DNA of 64,000 nucleotides from Nonomuraea sp. SBT364 (GTDB lineage: Bacteria > Actinomycetota > Actinomycetes > Streptosporangiales > Streptosporangiaceae). The DNA is taken from the NCBI RefSeq assembly GCF_001083785.1, contig NZ_LAVL01000001.1, positions 231,629 to 295,628 of the forward strand, written 5' to 3'. Made by a program: the position numbers and the translations under genes. This document shows positions 42,825 through 51,386 of this stretch, one piece after another (the stretch's first letter is position 1; every line of letters begins with the position of its first letter). The notes beneath the pieces are model-generated. The model saw only the letters and a list, made by a program, of their open reading frames with translations, was not told where the DNA came from and did not search any database.

Positions 42825-43439
42825 GTGAGCATGCGCTACGACGACGTCATCAGGCAACTGCGTACGGCCTACGACCGGGACGCGGGGCAGCGGGACGCGA
42901 GCGGGAAGGCGGCGTGGAAGCAGGCGGAGCGGGAGGCGTTCCTGGGCCGGCTGCCACCGCACGGCAAGCTGCTGGAGGTCGGGGCCGGGACGGGACAGGA
43001 CAGCGTGTACTTCCGGGACCACGGCCTGGACGTGGTGGCGGTCGACCTGTCGCCGGAGATGGTCGCCCGGTGCCGGGAGAAGGGGCTCGACGCCCGGGTC
43101 ATGGACTTCCTGAACCTGAACTTCGCGCCCGGGTCGTTCGACGCGGTCTACGCGCTCAACTGCCTGTTGCACGTGCCCGACCGCGATCTGCCCGCGGTGC
43201 TGGAGGCGATCCACCGGGTCCTGAGGCCCGGCGGGCTGTTCTTCCTCGGCGTCTACGGAGGGGGCAGCCTGGCCGGGGAGGAGGTGTTCGACGATGACGG
43301 GCGGCGGCCGCCGCGGTTCTTCTCGTTCCGGAGCGACGAGGAGATCCAGGAGTACGCGGGCCGGGTCTTCGAGGTCGTGGACTTTCATGTCGTCGGCTCG
43401 GGCAACACCCGGTTCCAGTCGCTGACCTTGCGTGCGTGA
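42825..43439 (+). CDS. Class I SAM-dependent methyltransferase
   Basis: A 204-residue Rossmann methyltransferase: LLEVGAGTGQDSVYF (motif I), LDVVAVDLSPEMV (motif II), FDAVYALNCLLHV (motif IV) and LRPGGLFFLGVYGG. The substrate is probably a small molecule and is not predictable. GTG 42825. Confidence 0.9.
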   Translation: MSMRYDDVIRQLRTAYDRDAGQRDASGKAAWKQAEREAFLGRLPPHGKLLEVGAGTGQDSVYFRDHGLDVVAVDLSPEMVARCREKGLDARVMDFLNLNFAPGSFDAVYALNCLLHVPDRDLPAVLEAIHRVLRPGGLFFLGVYGGGSLAGEEVFDDDGRRPPRFFSFRSDEEIQEYAGRVFEVVDFHVVGSGNTRFQSLTLRA

Positions 43440-43455
43440 AGACCCGGCCCCGGGC

Positions 43456-43848
43456 TCAGCAGGCGCTGTGGAGGGCCACGGCGTCGATGCGGGTGCCGAA
43501 GTTGGTGTCGTACGCCGCGGCGTAGTCGCCGATGTTGACCTTGCGGAACTCGCGGGGGTCGTAGTCGATGAAGCAGCCGCGGACGTTGGCGTAGAAGGAG
43601 TAGACGTGGTCGTGCAGGTTGGGGGGCATGTCGCGGTAGCCGTTGGAGGGCATCCAGCGCCAGGGGGTGCCGCGGTAGTCGCGGTCGTGCCAGAAGCAGA
43701 TCTCGCCGGCCGCGCACTGGTCGGCGGCCCGCTGGAGCGCCGTGGCCTGCTGGATCGCGGCGTTGGCGGGGGCGGCGAGGCCGGTGGCGGGCAGGGCGAC
43801 GGCGACGCACAGCGCCATGGCGGCCGCTCGTTCGTTAAGTGCCTTCAT
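43456..43848 (-). CDS. Secreted peptidase inhibitor family I36-like protein
   Basis: A 130-residue protein with a signal peptide (residues 1-30, ending NAA) and a crystallin-like I36 domain: CAAGEICFWHDRDYRGTPWR and HVYSFYANVRGCFIDYDPRE. Relatives include the Streptomyces metalloproteinase inhibitor SMPI. ATG 43848 follows AAGGGAC. The second such gene in the window is at 63287-63706. Confidence 0.82.
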   Translation of the reverse strand: MKALNERAAAMALCVAVALPATGLAAPANAAIQQATALQRAADQCAAGEICFWHDRDYRGTPWRWMPSNGYRDMPPNLHDHVYSFYANVRGCFIDYDPREFRKVNIGDYAAAYDTNFGTRIDAVALHSAC

Positions 43849-43898
43849 CAGAGGTCCCTTCGGTCCGGGGATGACCTTGCAGGACTCTAAGTTACTCA

Positions 43899-43919
43899 TT
43901 GATTACTTTCAGTAGTCAA
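43899..43919. promoter_or_regulatory. Near-perfect inverted repeat upstream of the I36 gene
   Basis: TTGATTACT and AGTAGTCAA (43899-43919) pair with one mismatch around TTC, about 50 bases before the start at 43848, in A/T-rich DNA. This fits a repressor operator over the promoter. The binding protein is unknown. Confidence 0.45.
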
Positions 43920-44051
43920 GTCAAAGATTTGTGTCCGCACATCTCGTGATACATGCACTTCTGCGCAGAAAAGAAGAATGTTCTGGTCCATCGTGAGGGA
44001 CGCGAGCGGTGCTCATCCGGAGCCCGCCTGTTTACACACGGGGTGAAAGCC

Positions 44052-44822
44052 ATGAACAACCTTCAGCGCATGACCGTGCTCGGTGGGCTGGTTGCCGGGG
44101 TGCTGGCCGCGGCGCCCGGCGCGGGGCATGCCGCCGCCGGGGAGCCGGTGGTGACCAGGAGCGGCGCGACCGTGACCATCACGGCGGGCGCCATCGCCAG
44201 GGACGACAACCTCACCGTGCAGGCGGTGAGCGGCCGGCTGCACGTGTTCGGCGGGGTGACTGCAGGCACCGGCTGCCTCAGGGTGTCCGCCGACGAGGTG
44301 AACTGCGGCACCGGCGTGACGACCGTCAACGCGACCCTGGGGGCGGGGCGCGACGGGTTCTCGTCGCTGGTCGAGATCGCGGGGACGGTCGACGGCGGTT
44401 CCGGCGACGACAGGTTCGCCGCCGGGCGCAGCTCCGACGGGACGCAGCTCACCTACCTGGGCGGCGCCGGCCGTGACACGGTCGATTACGGTGCCAGCGG
44501 CCGGCCGGTGACCGTGACCAAGGCCGACAGCGCGCGGCCCGACGGACGGCCGGGGGTCGACCGTGACGACGTGGCCTCCGACGTGGAGGTCATCGACGGC
44601 ACCATCCGGTCCGACACGCTCATCGGCAGCTCGGGCGCCGACACGCTGATCGGCGGCGAGGGCGCCGACACCCTCGACGGCCGGGGCGGCGCCGACCTCC
44701 TCGACGCCGACGACCTCCAGGGCACCAAGGACACGGTGGTCGACTGCGGCAGCGGCTCCGACACCGCGATCGCCGACGCGGCCGACACACCGACGGGGTG
44801 CGAGTCGATCTCCCGGTCATGA
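44052..44822 (+). CDS. Secreted calcium-binding RTX-repeat protein
   Basis: A 256-residue protein with a signal peptide (to about residue 30, ending GHAAA), a beta-rich middle and RTX-type nonapeptides near the C-terminus (IGSSGADTLIGGEGADTLDG, then RGGADLLDADD) that bind calcium outside the cell. Two Cys pairs are present. It lacks any enzyme domain, so its function is unknown. ATG 44052 is chosen because the signal peptide starts there. Confidence 0.82.
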   Translation: MNNLQRMTVLGGLVAGVLAAAPGAGHAAAGEPVVTRSGATVTITAGAIARDDNLTVQAVSGRLHVFGGVTAGTGCLRVSADEVNCGTGVTTVNATLGAGRDGFSSLVEIAGTVDGGSGDDRFAAGRSSDGTQLTYLGGAGRDTVDYGASGRPVTVTKADSARPDGRPGVDRDDVASDVEVIDGTIRSDTLIGSSGADTLIGGEGADTLDGRGGADLLDADDLQGTKDTVVDCGSGSDTAIADAADTPTGCESISRS

Positions 44823-44849
44823 CCGACGAGTCGATCTCCCGGTCATGAC
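44801..44849. repeat. Tandem 26-base repeat over two convergent stop codons
   Basis: CGAGTCGATCTCCCGGTCAT GAC occurs at 44801-44823 and again at 44827-44849. Each copy contains TCATGA. The first gives the stop of the rightward RTX gene, the second the stop of the leftward DUF4407 gene. Confidence 0.8.
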
Positions 44850-46195
44850 TGAGAGGCCCGGCTGCGCAGGTCGGCGGCGAGGGCGTCGATGCGCCGGTTG
44901 AGCTCCTCCTCGCGCCGGACGCGTTCGGCCTCGTCCTGGTCGGCGATGGCGCGGAGCCGGTCGCTCTCCCTCTTGCGCACCAGGGCGCTTTCCACCGCGG
45001 TGTCGGCCAGGTCGATCTGCCGGTTCAGATCGTCCTTGGCGGAATGCAGGACGTCGTCGGTGGCCAGTTGCCTGGCCACCGCCGCGTCGTACGCCGTTAT
45101 GGCCGACAGCCTCTTCGTCAGCACGGGGAGGCAGTCGACGATGATGAGCAGGATCCGCAGCAGCCATTGACCGGCGAACACGAACACGCTCGTGGCGGAC
45201 AGGTTGCCGAGCGCCCTGTCCTCCTCCAGGAGGCCGATCCGGCCTTCGGGGGCCGGCAGCTTGGCCTTGATGCCCTCGTCGATCCGGGTGGCGTAAGAGC
45301 GGTTCTCGGTCTTGAGCTGGCTCTGCAGGTCGACGATCATCGTCTGCAGTTCCGTGACCTCCCGCCGGCGCTGCTCGTTGCCGTTGGTGAGCCGGAGCCG
45401 GTCCGCGACCTCGCGGTTGCGGCGGCAGTTGGGGCCCACCCCCACCCGGCCGCTGAGTCCGCGTCCGGTCTGGCCGTTGCACTCGCGCCTGGCCAGGTCC
45501 TCGGCCGCGGCGAGCTTGCCGTTGGCGGCGTCGATCCGGCTCTGGAGCAGTTCCTGCTGCTCCCCGGCCTTGCGCAGGGCGTCCTCCACGCTGGCGGGCG
45601 CCTGCTCGACGCTGATCAGCAGGCCGTCCGTCGCGCAGCGCGCCACCTCGGCGGCGGGCAGCTTCTCGTACGGCACCGGATTGCAGGCCCGCAGGGCCGA
45701 TTCCAGGTTCGCGCGCTCCTCGATCCTGTCGGCCGCGACCTGGCGGTGGATGGCGGGCTCGAACACCTTCAGCAGGAGCGGCTCGGCGATGGCCAGGCCG
45801 ATGACCACCGACAACGCCAGGCGCACCCAGAAGGCGGCGCCGCCGCTCGTGCCGTGGGTGCTCGACAGCATCCAGGTGTCGATGCAGACGATGACCCAGG
45901 CCCAGAACGCGGCGACGGGCAGCAGCAGCAACCACGGCACGTCGAGGAACTTCGTCAGGGCCGCGAGCATGGACAACCCCGCGAGGACGCCGGTGTTGAG
46001 GACGATGGCCCCGAGCCGCGTGTAGCGGGGGCGCTCCTCGGGGAAATGGTCGAGCACCTCCTCGTCCACGCCGGCCAGGGCGCGCAGGCGGCGCCGGATC
46101 CCGTGCTGCGGAGGCGCCGGGCGGCGGACCTCGCCGATGAAGGGCCGCGGCTCCTCCGCGGACGGGGTGGGCGGGGCCCCGGCGTGCACGGCCAT
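44843..46195 (-). CDS. DUF4407 membrane protein
   Basis: A 450-residue protein: membrane helices near residues 63-110 (LNTGVLAGLSMLAALTKFLD; LLLLPVAAFWAWVIVCIDTW) and 130-150, a long Cys-containing charged region between residues 160 and 330 with coiled-coil character, a fourth helix (FVFAGQWLLRILLIIVDCLP) and a coiled-coil tail. This is the DUF4407 layout. The large loop probably lies outside the membrane. It is the last gene of a leftward cluster, and its start overlaps the stop of the SPFH-like gene (TGATG), so the two are translationally coupled. Confidence 0.88.
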   Translation of the reverse strand: MAVHAGAPPTPSAEEPRPFIGEVRRPAPPQHGIRRRLRALAGVDEEVLDHFPEERPRYTRLGAIVLNTGVLAGLSMLAALTKFLDVPWLLLLPVAAFWAWVIVCIDTWMLSSTHGTSGGAAFWVRLALSVVIGLAIAEPLLLKVFEPAIHRQVAADRIEERANLESALRACNPVPYEKLPAAEVARCATDGLLISVEQAPASVEDALRKAGEQQELLQSRIDAANGKLAAAEDLARRECNGQTGRGLSGRVGVGPNCRRNREVADRLRLTNGNEQRRREVTELQTMIVDLQSQLKTENRSYATRIDEGIKAKLPAPEGRIGLLEEDRALGNLSATSVFVFAGQWLLRILLIIVDCLPVLTKRLSAITAYDAAVARQLATDDVLHSAKDDLNRQIDLADTAVESALVRKRESDRLRAIADQDEAERVRREEELNRRIDALAADLRSRASQS

Positions 46196-47589
46196 CAGCC
46201 GTCCTCCTCGCGGAACTCGCGTCCGCCCTCCACCTGGGGGGCCGCCGTTTCGTCCGCGTCGGTCCGCCCGTCCTCCGGCCCGTCCTCGAGCTCGGGAAGC
46301 GCATGCCGGCCGCCCGCCGCCAGCGGTGACGCGGCGGCGCCCGTCTCGTGGGCGATGCCGTTGATGAGCTGTCCGGCGTCGACGTAGATCTCGTTCAGGT
46401 GGCCGTGCTTGGAGATCTCCTTCAGCATGTCGAGGCGGACGCGCAGCATCTCCAGCCGGTCCTCCCGCTCCCGCAGCTCGCGGCCCTGTTCGGTCTCGTA
46501 CGCGCGCTGGAGCTGGGCCTGCTCGGCCTCGTACTCCCTGGTCATCCTGGTCAGCTCGGCCTGATAGGCGCGTTCGCGGTCGATCCTCGCCCGCTCCAGC
46601 GCGGCATCCTCCATCGCGTACCTGCGGGTGCGTTCCTCCTGCGCCACCAGGTACTCGCGCTCGACGCGCCGGTCCGCCCGCTCCTCTCCGTGCTCCTTGG
46701 CGGCCTGCATCCGGTCGGCGATCTGGGTCGCGGTCAGCTCCTGCTCCTCGCGCGCCGCCATCGCGGCCTTCAGGGGGTCGTCGCCGAGTGCCTGGTGCTT
46801 CCTGGCCACCTCGTTGATCAGGAACTCGTTGTGGTTCTGCTGGAGCCGCTGCCGGCCGAGCTGTTCCATGGCCTCGAAGTGCTGGCGCTGCTCGGAGAGC
46901 TTGAGCTCGTACGTCTTTCGCTCCAGCTCCCATTCGCGCCGCTGCCGGTCCGACTCCTCCTCGTAGGTGGCCTTGAGCCGGTTGAGCTCGTAATTCAGCT
47001 CCTCCGACCTGACCTTGTCCTGGAAGGCGGCCAGCTCCTGGGGGGTCAGCACCTCGACACTGGCCAGCGACATCGTCAGACCGGGCACCTGAGGCGGCTT
47101 GAGCTGGACGTACGCCTCGATCTGGGTCTGCACGTTCAGCCGGACGAGGTTGACCTCGGACAGCTTGTGCCGCAGTCCCAGCTGGAACAGCCGGTGGTGG
47201 CTGCGGATGTAGCCGTTCAGGGACCGTTCGGCGTCGCCCTGCCCTTCGCGCACGACGGTGACCGCGTCGGTCACCGTGCACAGGAACGTCACTCGCACGG
47301 TGAAGTCCTTCGCGTCGGCCGACGGGATGGTCAAATCGGTCTGTACGGCATGGTTGTGGCTCAGGTCGACGATGGACACGTGCGTCGAGCGGACGACCTT
47401 CTCGTCGTCGGGCCCGCGATGGCCGTGGTCGACGAGGTAGCTGCCGTCCACGGAGAAGACGCGGACCTGCTGCCCGTTGACCTTCGGCACCTCGTTCTTG
47501 TCACGCGTGCGCCGGCCCAGCCGGAGCAACCCGCCGCGATCCGGCTGGGAAAGGACCTTACGGTCGACGATCGGGTATGGCTCTGCCAT
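46195..47589 (-). CDS. SPFH/band-7-like coiled-coil protein
   Basis: A 464-residue protein. Residues 1-190 look like an SPFH/band-7 domain (FTVRVTFLCTVTDAVTVVRE; LTMSLASVEVLTPQELAAFQ), but no N-terminal membrane helix is present. From about 195 to 405 the protein is a continuous Glu/Arg/Gln-rich coiled coil. SPFH proteins form large ring or cage scaffolds on membranes. Coupling to DUF4407 suggests they form one membrane complex. ATG 47589 is chosen for GGAGG five bases upstream. Confidence 0.75.
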   Translation of the reverse strand: MAEPYPIVDRKVLSQPDRGGLLRLGRRTRDKNEVPKVNGQQVRVFSVDGSYLVDHGHRGPDDEKVVRSTHVSIVDLSHNHAVQTDLTIPSADAKDFTVRVTFLCTVTDAVTVVREGQGDAERSLNGYIRSHHRLFQLGLRHKLSEVNLVRLNVQTQIEAYVQLKPPQVPGLTMSLASVEVLTPQELAAFQDKVRSEELNYELNRLKATYEEESDRQRREWELERKTYELKLSEQRQHFEAMEQLGRQRLQQNHNEFLINEVARKHQALGDDPLKAAMAAREEQELTATQIADRMQAAKEHGEERADRRVEREYLVAQEERTRRYAMEDAALERARIDRERAYQAELTRMTREYEAEQAQLQRAYETEQGRELREREDRLEMLRVRLDMLKEISKHGHLNEIYVDAGQLINGIAHETGAAASPLAAGGRHALPELEDGPEDGRTDADETAAPQVEGGREFREEDG

Positions 47590-47600
47590 CCCATCCTCCA

Positions 47601-49711
47601 TCACAACGCGCTTGCCGCGCGGTCGAGCGCGGCCAGCAGGACTTTCGTCAGGATCGCCGCGCGTGGCGGCTTCTTGCGGGAGCTTTCGATGAGGTATGTG
47701 AAGTCCCTCTTGAAGGGGGCGTGCTCGGACGTCGGGAGTGCGGCCCCGAGCGCGTCGCCCAGGGCCTGCGCGTCACGTTCGGCGTCGCCGCTGAGCCGTT
47801 CCAGGGAGTTGAGCGCGTCGTGCAGTGCCTTCAACGCCTCATGCCGGTACGGCCGGTAGCGCAGCGCCGCGGCCCACATCTCGGCGATCACCTGCCTGTG
47901 GGCCGGGTTGTCACGCAGGTACTCCATGGACGCGGGGTTCCCGGTCCTGGGGTTCCTGGTCCACAGCACCGAGATGATCGCGACCAGCGTCAGCTCGTAC
48001 CTGTACCTGCCCTTGCCCGTCTTCTGGGCGCCGTCGAGCTGGGAGCGGAGCCGCTCGATGACGTAGCCGGCCTTCTGCCTGGCGGAGACGAGCGCGGCGA
48101 AGAAGTCGCCGAAGGCGTTGGCAGCGATCTCGCTGAGCTGGTTCTGCTGCACCAGGAGCTGCCAGAGCCGCTTGGCGGCCGACGTCGGATAGCGGATGCC
48201 GAGCTCGCCCTGGAACGCCAGGATCGCGGTCAGGCGCTGTGCCGTGCTGCCCTGCCCGGCCCACGTCTCCACCGTGCGCAGCGCCACCGGTCCCAGCGTT
48301 TCGTCCAGCGACATGAACCACAGCACGAACGTGGCCGTGACCTGGCCTTCCCAGCCGCTCTCGCCCTTGGACCAGGGCTCAGATAGGAGTAGTCGATCTC
48401 GTCGAAGCTGGTGTAGGACAACAGCGCCAGACCGGCCCCGACGTCCACCGAGAACTCCTGCCAGACCATGAGCCGGTCCAGCCAGGACTTGACCGCGTCC
48501 CAGAAGGCCGACTTGAACCGTTCGCTCAGCTCCTCCAGCACGTAGCGCCGGTAACTGTCTTCCCGGAAGGCGAGCATGCGGTGGGGCCGGCCCGAGTCGT
48601 TGTCCCGGGTGTATCTGATCAGCCCGCCTTCGCCGAACCGCTCGGCCCGGTCCTGCCGGAGGTGCGATTCCTTGACCTTCTTGTCCGGGGGAGGCGGCGG
48701 CCACGCCTCGGCCAGGCTCTCCTCCAGCAGGTCGCGGCAGATCTCGAAGGCCCGGTCCCCCACGCCGGTGACGAATGCCAGGGTGGTGACGTCCAGCACC
48801 TCCCGGCGGGTCGGCTCACGGGCGAACCACAGCCGCACCTCACGTTGCCCGGACTGGTCCAGGACCTTGTTCACGGCGTCGGCCGGCTCACTGCCTCCGA
48901 CGACCAGCTCGGCGATCGCGGTCAGGTCGGCCATGGCGCACTCGCCGGGAAGCAGGGCCACCAGGTCCCGGACGACCGCCTCGTCCGCGTCGTCCCCGAG
49001 CCGGGCGCTCAGCAGGTCGGTCGTGTCCGGGCGCTGCCAGGCGACGTGCCGGACCGCCTCGGGCGGGCGTCCCGGCGTGGGGCCCGCGGTGACCACCAGG
49101 TACGCGCCCGCCTCGTACACCTTGTCGACCACCGCCTGCCAGGCGTGGTCGTCGTCCGCCCAGCTCAGCCCCGTCTTCGAGGCGGGCGACCGGCGCCGGT
49201 CGCCGGTCCGGTCGAAGACGGCGTAGCCGTATCCGCGTTCGTAGTCGCGCTTGCGCAGGTCCTCCAGGCTCAGGGACGGGGCGAGCGCGACGATCGGCGG
49301 CCGGTCGCCGCCGAGGACCTTGCTCAGGAGCACGATGGTGGCGGTGCGCTTGCCGATGCCGGCCCCGCCGACCAGGGCCACGACGTGGTCGTCCAGCAGC
49401 GCGGCGTGCGCCTGTCCGTACGGGTCGCCCGGCGCGACGTAGCAGTGGGCCGCCGCGTCGATGGCGCTGTCGCCGAGGCGGCCGGTGGCCGATCTGGCGC
49501 TCTCCCCGTCACCGCCGGAGTTCTCCCCGAAGCCGAGCACGCTGCCACCGGCGTTCACCGAGCCGAGGAAGGTGTTGTAGACCGCCTTCCGTTCCGACTG
49601 CGTGCGGCTCGCCCTTCCGGGGTCGGGCGCCTTGTCCTCCTTGGCGTCGGGCGCGGGGGGTTCGGGGGTGCCGCCCGCCTGCTGTTCGGCGGGTTGGTCG
49701 TCTTGGGCCAC
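47601..49711 (-). CDS. P-loop NTPase with N-terminal NTFxGxV motif (STAND/NLR-like), frameshifted
   Basis: Two overlapping frames make one protein of about 700 residues. Residues 44-63 read VYNTFLGSVNAGGSVLGFGE, the motif shared with two neighbours. Walker A GGAGIGKRTATIVLL (115-129) and a Walker-B-like YLVVTAG follow, then helical sequence and a C-terminal helical domain (LGIRYPTSAAKRLWQLLVQQ). Near 48383 the frame slips: DEIDYSYL ends one frame and SEPWSKGESGWEGQV continues in the next, a one-base loss. It could be a true mutation, a sequencing error or programmed shifting. GTG 49711 follows GGGAG in the cyclase-like gene's end. The role is inferred as a sensor or switch in a conflict-type system. 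Confidence 0.75.
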
Positions 49712-49714
49712 GCG

Positions 49715-50434
49715 TCACTCCCGGAACCCGAAGACCGCGTGGCTCGCGTCGACCTGGCCGTTGAAGGTGTTGACGGTGACCTTGGGAGCGACGACGGGCG
49801 GTTCGCCGGTCCCAACGGCCTCACCGGTCTCCTCGTCCAGCCGGAGCGCGTGCACGTCGCCGTCCGGCAACCAGACCCAGGCGGGCACGTCGAGTTCCTT
49901 CTCCCGGACGCGGATCCGGAGGAAGTCCTCCGGCTCCAGCGTGGTGTGCCCCTGGACGACCACGTCCGCGTAGACCCGGTCGGAGAGTGCCACGGCCAGC
50001 CCGGCGCCGGAGGCCGCCAGGACGTCCTTGAGCGCCCGGCTGTCGCAGAGTCTGGAGACGTGCACGGGGCCGTCGCCGGCGAAGCCGTTCGCGGCGCGGA
50101 TCGCGGTGCCGAAGTGGATCGCGAGCCTGAGCCGGAGCCGCAGGTCCTCCCGCAGGGTCCTGTTGTGCCTGCGGATGGCGGCCGCGAGGTGCCGGGTGAA
50201 GTCGTCGACCAGCCTGGGCTCCGGCACGGTGGCCGGCAGGATGGCGAACTCGCCGTCGCCGGCCCCCTGCCGGACCCAGGCCGACCGGTCCAGGCCGGCT
50301 CGCTCGCCCGCCTCCCCGAGCACCTTGAGCAGGCCCTCCTGGATCACCCCGTGAACCCCGCCGGCCGTGCTTCCGTATCCCTTGGCGTCGACGGACAGCA
50401 TCAGCCGGCGCTGGAAGTCATCACCTGCGGCCAA
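49715..50434 (-). CDS. Nucleotidyl-cyclase-like protein with C-terminal NTFNGxV motif
   Basis: A 239-residue protein resembling class III nucleotide cyclases: LMLSVDAKGYGS with Asp16 and WVRQGAGDGEFAILP with Asp60 at the two metal positions, then LRLAIHFGTAIR and NGFAGDGPVHVSRLCDS. The usual transition-state Asn (VNxAxRL) is replaced in VHVSRL, so activity is uncertain. The C-terminus reads VTVNTFNGQVDASHAVFGF, shared with the NTPase and the small helical protein. Start TTG 50434 has AAAGGGG upstream. It is three bases from the NTPase start and follows a Crp-type regulator gene, suggesting nucleotide signalling. Confidence 0.75.
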   Translation of the reverse strand: MAAGDDFQRRLMLSVDAKGYGSTAGGVHGVIQEGLLKVLGEAGERAGLDRSAWVRQGAGDGEFAILPATVPEPRLVDDFTRHLAAAIRRHNRTLREDLRLRLRLAIHFGTAIRAANGFAGDGPVHVSRLCDSRALKDVLAASGAGLAVALSDRVYADVVVQGHTTLEPEDFLRIRVREKELDVPAWVWLPDGDVHALRLDEETGEAVGTGEPPVVAPKVTVNTFNGQVDASHAVFGFRE

Positions 50435-50500
50435 TGCGGGCCCCTTTCCCTGATGTGAAGTTCGGGATCAGTAGCTTGGCACGGGCCTTGAAATGGGATT

Positions 50501-50514
50501 CCGTATAAATACGG
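50501..50514. promoter_or_regulatory. Palindrome upstream of the cyclase-NTPase genes
   Basis: CCGTAT-AA-ATACGG is a perfect six-base inverted repeat in the 87-base gap between the Crp-type gene and the cyclase-like gene, in an A/T-rich patch. It is a candidate operator or part of the promoter of the NTPase genes, possibly bound by the adjacent Crp-type protein. Confidence 0.5.
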
Positions 50515-50521
50515 TGTCTTC

Positions 50522-51250
50522 CTAGGGTTCGGAGAGGTCGGCGTAGGAGCGGAGGCGGGCGACGGATCTGACGACGATCCCCCGGTAGTGGACCGTGATG
50601 AGCCCCGCGTCCTTGAGGCTGCCGATCGCCTTGCCGATGGCGTCCTTGCCGGCGCCGATCAACCTCCCCAGTTCCTCCTGGGACAGCCGGACGCCCAGGT
50701 CGTGCCCGCCCTCGACCTTCGAGCCGTGCCGTTCGGTCAGCGCGGTCAGCACGCGCGCGAGACGCACGGGCACCGAGTAGCCGACGAAGTCGAGCCTGCG
50801 CTGGTTGGCCCAGTCGAGACGGTCCGCGATCATGCCGCTGATGGCGGGCCATCCTTCCGGGTAGCGGCGCAGGAAGCCCATGAACTCCCGGTGCGGGATG
50901 ACGTAGGCGTTGGTGGGGGAGCAGGTGGTCACCGTGGCCTGGCGCGTCGAGCCGCGCAGGACGCCGAGCTCGCCGACCGCGTCGCCGGAGACGCGGATGC
51001 CGAGCAGGATCTCCGTGCCGTTCGCCAGGCGCGCGCTCACCTTGACGCAGGCCGAGGCGCCGGGCCTGGCGGAGGTGAGGATGAAGACGTGGCTGCTGCT
51101 CTCACCCTGATGCAGCAGGACCCGCCCCGGCCCGTAGGCGCGGGGCGGGGCCAGGCCGAGCAGGTTCCTCCGCGCATCATCACCGAGCCGGGCGAGGAAG
51201 GTCCGGGTGGGCCAGTTTCCGTGCGCTTCTTGCAGTGAGTTCTCCGGCAT
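50522..51250 (-). CDS. Crp/Fnr-family transcription regulator
   Basis: A 242-residue protein with an N-terminal cyclic-nucleotide-binding fold (GRVLLHQGESSSHVFILTSA; SGDAVGELGVLRGSTRQATV TT) and a C-terminal winged helix-turn-helix (VRLSQEELGRLIGAGKDAIG followed by KAIGSLKDAGLI). The GELGVLRGSTRQATVT stretch matches the phosphate-binding cassette with its Glu and Arg, so cyclic nucleotide binding is plausible. Location next to a cyclase-like gene strengthens this. ATG 51250 follows GGAGAGGG. Confidence 0.9.
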   Translation of the reverse strand: MPENSLQEAHGNWPTRTFLARLGDDARRNLLGLAPPRAYGPGRVLLHQGESSSHVFILTSARPGASACVKVSARLANGTEILLGIRVSGDAVGELGVLRGSTRQATVTTCSPTNAYVIPHREFMGFLRRYPEGWPAISGMIADRLDWANQRRLDFVGYSVPVRLARVLTALTERHGSKVEGGHDLGVRLSQEELGRLIGAGKDAIGKAIGSLKDAGLITVHYRGIVVRSVARLRSYADLSEP

Positions 51251-51386
51251 CGTCCCTCTCCAACGACGGGTCGCATCGCGCGAAGGCAACTATTCCCGAT
51301 CCCGGAGAAGGAGGTGGCTTTGTCGGCCGTTCATCTGCTCAATGGACATGAATCAGGTCCAGAGCGGGATATCGGTCGGATGCTGG

